Source: an uncultured Bacteroides sp. (GTDB lineage Bacteria; Bacteroidota; Bacteroidia; Bacteroidales; Bacteroidaceae). Taken from it: a stretch of 64,000 bases of DNA. Both the position numbers and the translations under genes were made by a program. The stretch is taken from positions 1 to 64,000 of the forward strand of contig CAUDXH010000007.1 in NCBI GenBank assembly GCA_958453305.1, written 5' to 3'. Below the pieces are notes generated by a model. It saw only the letters and a list, made by a program, of their open reading frames with translations, did not search any database and was not told the DNA's origin. Of the stretch, positions 44,057-51,090 are shown piece after piece; within the stretch, counting starts at the first letter, position 1, and each line of letters starts with the position of its first letter.

Positions 44057-45514
44057 ATGAAATTAAAATATTTAGCAGCATTTGCGTTTGCAGTGGCATT
44101 GGCTTCATGCGATACCTTGGATAAGGTGCCTTCTGATTCTTGGGATTCAGCTTCTGCCATCCAAACGGTTGATGATTTGAAATACGCCGTGAACGGTGTA
44201 TATGAAACCCAGACTGGTAATGTATCCCAGTTTGGTAACTATACGGGTGACTTCGGTCTGTTTGCCGACTTGAAGGGTAGCGACTATAAATGTGTGGGAG
44301 GTAACAACCAGGCTACTGAAATTTCAAGATATCTGGCTAATGCTACCAGCAACCTGCCGGAAGCTATTTACAGGTTGTTCTACAAGTCTATCTCACGCGT
44401 CAACAAGGTGATGGAGCAGACAAAAGCGGCAGGGCTGGAAGGCGAACAGGTAGATGCCTATATGGGTGAACTGTATGCATTGCGTGCCTTGTTCCACTTT
44501 GATTTGGCTCGTGTATATGCACAGCTTCCTACCGTAGCTAAGAGCTTGGATGATATGGGTATCGTAGTGGTAACAAAAACCCTCGACCATACTTTCGTGC
44601 CTGAACGTGCAACCTTGAAAGTGACTTATGAAACCATCTTGGGCGATTTGGAAGAAGCTATTAAGCTGATGGAACCGCTGAAAATTACACATAATAAGAA
44701 TACCACTACCGGTCACATGAACTACTGGGCTGCTTTGGCCTTGCGTGCACGTGTTAACCTGTACTTGGACGACTTGAATATCGGTGGAACAGCTGACCAC
44801 AATGCGTTGGCATTGAATGATGCAAAGAAAATCATCGAAGAAGGTCCGTACTCATTGTATAAATACGATGACTATGCTGCTGCATGGGCAAAAGAATTTA
44901 CCAATGAAAGCATCTTCGAGTTCCAGACCACTTCTTTGTATAACCCGCAGCGTAACTCTTTGGGATATTACACTGACCCTACCGGTTATGCTGAAGCAGG
45001 TATGAGTGACTCGTTTGTAGCCGACTTTGTTAAAAACCCAGCTTATGCCAACGATATCCGTGTAAGCGAAGCGATGATTGCTGAAGAAGACGACGGCGAA
45101 GGAAATAACAAGGCATTCTATACACAGAAATATCCGGGACGTGACGGTCAGATTTATGTGAATAACGCAAAGGTGTTCCGTCTGTCTGAAATCTATCTGA
45201 TTGCAGCTGAAGCCGCACTGAAGACAAACAATCCGGATGCAGCGAAATACATTGACGACCTTCGCAAGGAACGTATTGCTGGTTATGCAGCCGGTACAAC
45301 CACCAGCGTAACACTGGATGACATCTTGACTGAACGTCGTTTGGAACTGAACGGTGAAGGTCACATGGCATGGGATATGTGGCGTAACCACAAGTCAGTG
45401 AAAAATCAGGTAGCAGGTGAAGTGGTAGCCGGAGCTGAAAATGCTGTATTCCCTCTTCCGCAGGCTAACATCAATGTTTCTCACGGAGCATTGAAACAGA
45501 ATCCTGGATTCTAA
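44057..45514 (+). CDS. SusD/RagB-like outer-membrane lipoprotein (cluster 2)
   Basis: This 485-residue lipoprotein has a lipobox ending ALASC (Cys18). TPR-type helices (GELYALRALFHFDLARVYAQLP, ALALRARVNLYLDDL) and the late SusD motif TERRLELNGEGHMAWDMWRN are clear. It partners susC2, 20 bp upstream, as the lid of the importer. No glycosidase, protease or regulator follows; a terminator lies directly after, so this cluster is only the SusC/SusD pair. The substrate cannot be read from the sequence. Confidence 0.94.
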   Translation: MKLKYLAAFAFAVALASCDTLDKVPSDSWDSASAIQTVDDLKYAVNGVYETQTGNVSQFGNYTGDFGLFADLKGSDYKCVGGNNQATEISRYLANATSNLPEAIYRLFYKSISRVNKVMEQTKAAGLEGEQVDAYMGELYALRALFHFDLARVYAQLPTVAKSLDDMGIVVVTKTLDHTFVPERATLKVTYETILGDLEEAIKLMEPLKITHNKNTTTGHMNYWAALALRARVNLYLDDLNIGGTADHNALALNDAKKIIEEGPYSLYKYDDYAAAWAKEFTNESIFEFQTTSLYNPQRNSLGYYTDPTGYAEAGMSDSFVADFVKNPAYANDIRVSEAMIAEEDDGEGNNKAFYTQKYPGRDGQIYVNNAKVFRLSEIYLIAAEAALKTNNPDAAKYIDDLRKERIAGYAAGTTTSVTLDDILTERRLELNGEGHMAWDMWRNHKSVKNQVAGEVVAGAENAVFPLPQANINVSHGALKQNPGF

Positions 45515-45550
45515 TCGGAATCGTAAGAATTACTTCTGAATACATAAATT

Positions 45551-45600
45551 AAAGCCAAAGGCAGCAGAGCCCTGTGTTCTGAGCCTTTGGCTTTTTTTTT
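45551..45600 (+). terminator. Terminator after susD2
   Basis: AAAGCCAAAGGC (45551-45562) pairs perfectly with GCCTTTGGCTTT, followed by a long T-run. Confidence 0.9.
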
Positions 45601-46007
45601 GTTTTCTTGTTGGCATTATATTTTTTGATGGTTTCCTGACTGACATTTCCGACTGATGACACAAAATATCCATCCGTCCAAAATGTGTTTTCCCAGTAAA
45701 ATACATGTCTAAGGTAATTTTCATGTCTTTTCCAAATGGCAGTTGTTTACATTTGTTTTAGTCTCCTTACGATTTGCAGCGGAGAGAGTTTTGGTTCGCT
45801 GCATATCATCATGTGAATATGATCTTTGTCGGTTTCCATGACCTCAATGTTAAAGTCTGACAGGTCTGATATGTTCTGCATGATTTGCTTCATGTCATAT
45901 TCCACTGCTCCAATGAGTAGCTTCTTCCTGTATTTGCATACAAATATCACGTGATATTTGATGAGAAACTTCGAGTGGTTCTTTGAAATGTAATCTTTCT
46001 GTATCAT
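45595..46007 (-). pseudogene. IS200/IS605-type transposase TnpA, interrupted by an in-frame stop
   Basis: The first 86 codons give the N-terminal part of a Y1 HUH transposase (KFLIKYHVIFVCKYRKKLL and HUH motif DHIHMMI). A TAA at 45747-45749 then stops translation after RRLKQM. Reading on in the same frame gives the rest (WKRHENYLRHVFYWENTFW, then DGYFVSSVGNVSQETIKKY), with the catalytic Tyr codon at 45618-45620. So a single nonsense codon has killed it. It is divergent from the tnpB remnant at 46038, the order of IS605-like elements. Confidence 0.85.
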
Positions 46008-46037
46008 GGTCTCATTTTAAATCGTTACTTTTGCCAT

Positions 46038-46455
46038 ATGTTACGTGCCTACAAATATAGAATCTATCCGACAGATGAGCAGAAGGTTTTGTTTGCAAAG
46101 ACCTTCGGCTGCTGCCGTTTTGTCTATAATTGGGCATTGAACCTGAAAGATAGACCGCTTTGCTCCAAGCTCGAAGACCTGCGGCAAATGCGGCCATGTG
46201 TACAAAGGATTGAAATTGAGCGAGCGCAGTTGGATATGCCCGGAATGTGGTACACATCACGACCGGGACTTCAATGCCGCTTGCAACATCAAGGAATTTG
46301 GCTTGAAAACCCTACCCACGGAGCGTGGGAAAGTCAAGCCTGTGGACTGTCCTCTTGTGGATGACCGACCTCGTGTCCTAAAAAGCAATGGCAGGAAGAA
46401 GCAGGAAAAGAGAGGAGGTATTGGTATCTCCGAAGCCGCTAAATCTTTAGTTTAG
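46038..46455 (+). pseudogene. TnpB (IS605 OrfB) with a large internal deletion
   Basis: The N terminus (MLRAYKYRIYPTDEQKVLF, then GCCRFVYNWALNLK) is followed after about 46150 by the TnpB C terminus in another frame: DRFAPSSKTCGKCGHVYKG, the second Cys pair CPEC, and the RuvC III segment DRDFNAACNI. About 250-300 codons of the middle, including the first RuvC acidic residues, are missing. Neither part can act as an RNA-guided nuclease. It forms one decayed IS200/IS605 unit with the TnpA pseudogene. Confidence 0.85.
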
Positions 46456-46495
46456 CGGTAGTTCACTTGATAATTAAGAAATTGCTGTTTGCTGT

Positions 46496-46509
46496 CGACA
46501 TATATGTCG
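46496..46509. promoter_or_regulatory. 14-bp perfect palindrome upstream of the DUF1016 gene
   Basis: CGACATATATGTCG lies 29 bp before the DUF1016 start. It could be an operator, but no regulator is nearby and no consensus promoter is seen. Confidence 0.35.
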
Positions 46510-46537
46510 GGAACAAAACAAGAAATATTTTAGAACG

Positions 46538-47707
46538 ATGGAAAGCGAGAAAAACATCACCCAAAACAGATTGACCCAACAGGAATCACGCTTCGTCTCC
46601 GACCTAAAGAATATTGCAGGAGAAGCAAGAAGCCAAGCCTATCGTGCTGCCGACCATTTGTTGGTGGTTCGTAATTGGCTTATCGGATGGCGTATTGTAG
46701 AGCAAGAACAAGAAGGAAAAGAACGTGCCGAATATGGTAAGCGAGTACTTGAGCTTGCATCACAAAGCCTTACAGAAGAATATGGTAGAGGTTTCGGACT
46801 GACGAGTATCAAGAATATGCGTTCTTTTTACATCAAGTTCCGCAATCTGCAAATTCGTCAATCATTGCTTGACGAATTCAATATCACTCAGTTTTCCATT
46901 CGTCAATCATTGCCTGACGAATCTGTTATACCATTCTATCCGAATGTGTCATGGCTTCATTATGAACGTCTTATGCGTGTTAAGGATGAAGTTGAACGTT
47001 TGTGGTATCTGAAAGAAACCGCTCGTACACAATGGGACTATCGAACCTTGCAACGCAATATATCTTCTCAGTATTATAGACGTCTGTTGCAAACGCCGGA
47101 ACAGTTGCGTCATGAAGTAACTAACGAAATGAACAGCCTGACCGCAGACTTTGAACGGGATAAGTTGTCGTACCTAAAAAATCCTGTTATTGCAGAATTC
47201 CTGGGACTATCTCACAATCCTATATACTGTGAATCGAACTTGGAAACTGCTATTATAGACCACTTACAGACTTTCATCATGGAGTTAGGAAAAGGTTATG
47301 CGTTTGTGGCACGACAACAACACATCAAAACAGACATGGGAGATTTCTACATTGACCTCGTGTTTTATAATATCATTTTGAAGTCATATCTGATTATTGA
47401 CCTTAAGACCACACAAATAACCCATCAGGATGTTGGTCAGATGGATATGTATATTCGAATGTATGATGAACTCAAAAAGGAAGAAGGCAATAATCCAACT
47501 ATCGGTTTGTTGTTATGTTCTGACACCAGCAAAGACTTGGCTCGTTACTCTATTCTGAAAGACAGTAAACAGCTATTCGCAGCTAAATATCTTACCTATC
47601 TTCCCACAGAAGAAGAATTAAGCCGGGAAATACGTGAACAAAAAGAGTTCTTTGAACTACAAGAAGGTAAACGCAATTTTGAAAAAGAATTGAAAGACGA
47701 ACAATGA
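46538..47707 (+). CDS. DUF1016 / YhcG-like PDDEXK nuclease
   Basis: This 389-residue protein has the N-terminal DUF1016 helical domain ([16 protein letters not shown], then [17 protein letters not shown]) and the C-terminal PDDEXK nuclease domain with FYIDLVFYN and the DLK of [10 protein letters not shown]. Family members often sit beside type I restriction genes, and an hsdS stub does overlap its stop here (ATGA), so it is probably the survivor of such a locus. Odd: a 15-residue tandem repeat (IRQSLLDE.../IRQSLPDE...) near residues 106-128. Whether it is still functional is unknown. Confidence 0.85.
   Translation: MESEKNITQNRLTQQESRFVSDLKNIAGEARSQAYRAADHLLVVRNWLIGWRIVEQEQEGKERAEYGKRVLELASQSLTEEYGRGFGLTSIKNMRSFYIKFRNLQIRQSLLDEFNITQFSIRQSLPDESVIPFYPNVSWLHYERLMRVKDEVERLWYLKETARTQWDYRTLQRNISSQYYRRLLQTPEQLRHEVTNEMNSLTADFERDKLSYLKNPVIAEFLGLSHNPIYCESNLETAIIDHLQTFIMELGKGYAFVARQQHIKTDMGDFYIDLVFYNIILKSYLIIDLKTTQITHQDVGQMDMYIRMYDELKKEEGNNPTIGLLLCSDTSKDLARYSILKDSKQLFAAKYLTYLPTEEELSREIREQKEFFELQEGKRNFEKELKDEQ
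46853..46922. repeat. Two palindromic 25-bp repeats inside the DUF1016 gene
   Basis: ATTCGTCAATCATTGC plus TTGACGAAT (46853-46877) recurs with one change at 46898-46922, exactly 45 bp later, so the reading frame is kept. Each copy is itself an inverted repeat (ATTCGTCA...TGACGAAT). Confidence 0.85.
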
Positions 47708-47838
47708 ACGGAAAACAATTAAAGAATAGCATATTACAATGGGCGATACAGGGAAAACTAGTACCGCAAGACCCTAATGACGAACCTGCATCGGTATTGC
47801 TCGAAAGCACCTCTCCCGTAGCGAGAAACTTCTCATAA
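47704..47838 (+). pseudogene. Type I restriction specificity subunit (hsdS) 5' stub
   Basis: The ATG at 47704 overlaps the DUF1016 stop. The first 34 codons ([20 protein letters not shown], then [14 protein letters not shown]) are the conserved start of Bacteroides HsdS proteins. The frame then runs into unrelated DNA and stops at 47836. All target-recognition domains are gone, and no hsdM or hsdR is in the window. Confidence 0.8.
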
Positions 47839-47993
47839 TAAAATTATAGGCAGTACGTTCTGTCACCCGAAGAAGTAAGGCTACTTCGGCAATGGTCAGG
47901 AATTCATGTTACAGAATTTCCTTTTCGGATGGCTGTTTGTCTTCAGGCAAGGATGTTTTCTTCGTATTAGATGCTCTTAGAGTGTTAATATCG
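47827..47993 (-). pseudogene. Decayed helix-turn-helix (excisionase-like) gene
   Basis: On the minus strand the frame reads EFLTIAEVALLLRVTERTAY, typical of the HTH_17/excisionase-like proteins that accompany Bacteroides tyrosine recombinases. A TAA at 47919-47921 interrupts it just before the motif, no clear start codon exists, and its 3' end runs into the hsdS junction. It is a non-functional remnant. Confidence 0.55.
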
Positions 47994-48090
47994 ATATAAT
48001 AAAATGCGAATGAGACGGCATTTAAAAAGCGGTTCTGCCTGTGGAAAAATCAGTTTCTTTCCCTATATAATCCGAAATTTGCCGGAGAAA

Positions 48091-48160
48091 TCTATAAACA
48101 GAACCACTGTTTGTAAAAACAGAGCTTTTGGTTCTATAAACAGAGGCTTTGTTTTTACAG
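48091..48160. repeat. Iteron-like array with 21-bp period
   Basis: Three direct copies of a TnTAnAAACAGA-like unit have their CAGA at 48099, 48120 and 48141, exactly 21 bp (two helical turns) apart. An inverted copy (TTTTTACAG) follows at about 48152-48160. The array lies between the recombinase and the decayed helix-turn-helix gene. Confidence 0.6.
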
Positions 48161-48305
48161 CCAAAGCTTTTGTTTTGAGTTTGCATCAGGAAAAACGGTA
48201 GTTTATACCGGCAGAAAAGGTGGTTTTCATGCGCTTAAAATGCAATCTGTCAGCCCATCGGATGAAAATCAACTGGCTGGATAAAAAAGCGTGTAGGCAA
48301 ATCTG

Positions 48306-48389
48306 CGTCCTACACCGTCCTACACTGCACCCTGCACGCGGTAACTTCTTCTTCCATAGTTGGTTAACCCTAAAAACGTGTAGGGTGCA
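48306..48389. repeat. Tandem CGTCCTACAC repeats and a 13-bp inverted repeat
   Basis: CGTCCTACAC occurs twice in tandem at 48306-48325. TGCACCCTGCACG (48326-48338) pairs with CGTGTAGGGTGCA (48377-48389), with one wobble. A further GTGTAGG lies at about 48290. These may be recombinase arm sites, just past the 3' end of the recombinase gene. I see no gene in 48003-48476. Confidence 0.55.
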
Positions 48390-48476
48390 TGCAAATTTCG
48401 TGAGAACAAAATTTCAGAGATGAAGCAAAGCAACTGTGGCAAATCGAAGGCTTGCCACCACTGCTTCCGGAGCCTG

Positions 48477-49640
48477 TCAATGATTCAGTTTTTCGAGTTC
48501 TTTGATAATGGTTTCCGGAAACACCTCGCTGTATATCTCAGTGGTTTTCACGCTCCGGTGACCGAGCAGTTTCTGTATGGTCGTAATCCGCACCCCTTGA
48601 TACAACAGCAAAGAAGCATGTGTATGCCGGGCAGTATGAAATGAAATATGCTTGTGCAAGTTGGCAAGAAGGCGCAGCCGTTCCAAAATTTTGTTAACTG
48701 TTGAGTTTCCGTTCAGCCGGAACAGCCTATCCTCCTGAGACTTATACTTGTTTAAGATGCAGATAGCCTTTCCGTGGAAAAGCAAATAAAGCGGGATGGT
48801 AATTCTGACTCCGGTTTTTTGAGAATGAAACACCAGCCACAGCTTTTCGTTGAGCGTAATGAAGTTCTCGGATGACAGAGACGTGAAATCAGAATACCTC
48901 AATCCGGTATAGCAGCAAAAAAGAAAGGCATCAAGTACATGCCTCAGTTCAGGATACTTATCGGCTATCGTTAAATTCTCCAGCAGCTGAAGCTCAGAAG
49001 GAAGGAGAAACTTGTGAGTTTTGGTTTCCGTTTTGATACGGTAATTACGGAACGGATAGTCGTTATGGCTCAAGTAGCCCTGCCGGATGGCCTCATTCGT
49101 AAGCGTACGCAGATGTTTCATGTGTTTGGCAATGGTGTTGACACTATATTTACACTGCCTCAAATGATTCTCAAAATCCAGCAGGAAAGCATAAGTCAGT
49201 TCGTTACAGCGCAATGCAGGTCGGAAAATCTGCAAGATGTCAAGCGTGGTAATGAGATTCTTCTTGGTGCTCTCTTTCCGCCATGATTGTGCAATCATTT
49301 TTCTGCCAAAAGCAATCAGTTCGGGAGAGAAAGGTTCAGACTCATTCTTTTGAGGCTTCAGAAGAGAAAGAGAGATGGGTTTTCCCTGTTTCCAGAATTC
49401 CAGTTCTTTTCTTTGCAGCTGCAAGACCGATTCGTCAATCATCCGGTTTAACTCCTCGTCATGCGGATGCGCAATAATCTGTTTGCGCCTGTCATCCCAT
49501 TGCTCGGGGTAAACATAGATGTGGGTAGAAAAATAGATTTTCTGCTTGTTCAGGTAGGCTTCGATTTGAATAAGTGCCTTGCCTTGTCGGTTTAAATGTT
49601 TTTTTCGGTTGTAAACCAAACGGTAGTTTATTTTCTTCAT
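48477..49640 (-). CDS. Tyrosine site-specific recombinase (candidate invertase)
   Basis: This 387-residue recombinase is complete. An arm-binding N terminus (MKKINYRLVYNRKKHLNRQG) and SAM-like core-binding domain (about 105-205) precede the catalytic domain with Arg248 (CYTGLRYSD), Lys275, His335-x-x-Arg338 (FHTARHTHAS), His361 (LLGHRS) and Tyr370 (TTEIYSEVF). This type serves in Bacteroides both as integrases and as invertases for phase-variable loci. No conjugation or phage genes are linked, so a role in flipping the susC segment is plausible. Direction is away from hflX. Confidence 0.93.
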   Translation of the reverse strand: MKKINYRLVYNRKKHLNRQGKALIQIEAYLNKQKIYFSTHIYVYPEQWDDRRKQIIAHPHDEELNRMIDESVLQLQRKELEFWKQGKPISLSLLKPQKNESEPFSPELIAFGRKMIAQSWRKESTKKNLITTLDILQIFRPALRCNELTYAFLLDFENHLRQCKYSVNTIAKHMKHLRTLTNEAIRQGYLSHNDYPFRNYRIKTETKTHKFLLPSELQLLENLTIADKYPELRHVLDAFLFCCYTGLRYSDFTSLSSENFITLNEKLWLVFHSQKTGVRITIPLYLLFHGKAICILNKYKSQEDRLFRLNGNSTVNKILERLRLLANLHKHISFHTARHTHASLLLYQGVRITTIQKLLGHRSVKTTEIYSEVFPETIIKELEKLNH

Positions 49641-49750
49641 ATATTTTGTATGGGTTAAGTGAAACAGTTCATTTTGTTTATAAATACCTATTTTTAAGGG
49701 CTAAAGAAAGGAAACCTGTTTAAAAAAGTACGGCATCGTTCCTTTTTTCT

Positions 49751-49758
49751 TATATTTG
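49751..49758 (+). promoter_or_regulatory. -7 element of hflX
   Basis: TATATTTG matches TAnnTTTG, 25 bp before the hflX ATG. No clear -33 box. Confidence 0.55.
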
Positions 49759-49783
49759 CGACGTTTATAAACAATATGCTTGA

Positions 49784-51037
49784 ATGAAAGAATTTGTAAT
49801 ATCGGAAGCACAGACGGAAAGAGCTGTCTTAGTGGGTTTGATTACCCAGAACCAGAACGAACGTAAAACCAATGAATATTTGGATGAGCTTGCTTTTCTT
49901 GCCGAGACGGCAGGGGCGGAAGTGGTAAAACGTTTCACCCAGAAATTAGATTATCCCAATACCGTGTCTTATGTAGGAAAAGGAAAACTGCAGGAAATTA
50001 AAGAATACCTCGCAGTGCAAAACGAAGAAGAAGAGACCGAAATCGGTATGGTTATTTTTGATGATGAACTTTCTGCCAAACAGCTTCGCAATATAGAAAA
50101 CGAACTGAAGGTGAAGATACTTGACCGTACTTCGCTTATTCTGGATATCTTTGCCATGCGTGCCCAGACTGCCAATGCCAAGACGCAGGTAGAGCTGGCA
50201 CAATATAAATACATGCTGCCCCGACTGCAACGCCTGTGGACTCACTTGGAACGTCAGGGAGGTGGCTCCGGAGCCGGAGGCGGAAAAGGTTCGGTGGGTC
50301 TTCGCGGACCGGGTGAAACCCAGTTGGAAATGGACCGCCGTATCATCTTAAACCGTATGGCTTTGCTGAAACAGCGTCTGGCAGAGATTGATACGCAGAA
50401 GTCTACCCAGCGCAAGAACCGCGGCAGGTTGATTCGTGTCGCTTTGGTGGGATATACCAATGTGGGCAAATCAACGCTGATGAACCTGATGGCAAAAAGT
50501 GAAGTGTTTGCAGAAAACAAGCTTTTTGCTACCCTCGATACCACGGTGCGCAAGGTGATTATTGAAAACCTGCCTTTCCTGCTTTCTGATACGGTAGGAT
50601 TTATCCGCAAACTGCCCACCGACTTGGTTGATTCTTTTAAATCGACGCTCGATGAGGTGCGCGAAGCCGATTTGCTGGTGCATGTGGTTGATATTTCGCA
50701 TCCTGATTTCGAAGAACAGATTCAGGTGGTCGATAAAACCATTGCCGACTTGGGTGCAGGAGGTAAGCCCACGGTGATTGTCTTCAACAAGATTGATGCT
50801 TATACGTATGTGGAAAAGGCTGAAGATGACCTGACTCCGAAGACCAAGGAGAATATTACCCTCGATGAACTGATGCGTACGTGGATGGCTAAGATGAACG
50901 ATAACTGCATCTTTATTTCTGCCCGCAATAAAACCAACATAGAAGAGCTGAGGGCTTTGTTATATGGAAAAATCAGAGAACTGCATGTGCAGAAATATCC
51001 GTATAACGACTTCCTTTACCAAACTTACGAGGAATAG
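49784..51037 (+). CDS. hflX: GTPase HflX
   Basis: This 417-residue translational GTPase splits stalled or heat-damaged ribosomes. The N-terminal HflX domain includes YPNTVSYVGKGKLQEI and the glycine-rich linker GGGSGAGGGKGSVGLRGPGE. The G domain has G1 GYTNVGKS (223-230), G3 DTVGFIRKLP and G4 NKID. Length is typical. It marks the return to core genome to the right of the mobile remnants; DUF4954 follows after 53 bp. Confidence 0.96.
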   Translation: MKEFVISEAQTERAVLVGLITQNQNERKTNEYLDELAFLAETAGAEVVKRFTQKLDYPNTVSYVGKGKLQEIKEYLAVQNEEEETEIGMVIFDDELSAKQLRNIENELKVKILDRTSLILDIFAMRAQTANAKTQVELAQYKYMLPRLQRLWTHLERQGGGSGAGGGKGSVGLRGPGETQLEMDRRIILNRMALLKQRLAEIDTQKSTQRKNRGRLIRVALVGYTNVGKSTLMNLMAKSEVFAENKLFATLDTTVRKVIIENLPFLLSDTVGFIRKLPTDLVDSFKSTLDEVREADLLVHVVDISHPDFEEQIQVVDKTIADLGAGGKPTVIVFNKIDAYTYVEKAEDDLTPKTKENITLDELMRTWMAKMNDNCIFISARNKTNIEELRALLYGKIRELHVQKYPYNDFLYQTYEE

Positions 51038-51090
51038 TGATCCGGCTGTAACGAGACCGGCTTTACTCACACAAAATACAAAGACTGAAC

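Noticed and set aside
33484..45514. A full polysaccharide utilisation locus with enzymes
   Set aside because: No glycoside hydrolase, lyase, sulfatase or regulator lies in the cluster; the GH29 fucosidase is 13 kb away and separately controlled.
48003..48201. 65-codon open frame near the recombinase
   Set aside because: It is made largely of the iteron-like repeats and has no protein features.
48091..48389. Possible CRISPR array
   Set aside because: Repeats are about 12 and 10 bp with no unique spacers of 30 bp and no cas genes; they look like protein binding sites.
45595..49640. A complete integrative element or prophage
   Set aside because: Only a recombinase and remnants are present; there are no mobilisation, conjugation, replication or phage structural genes.
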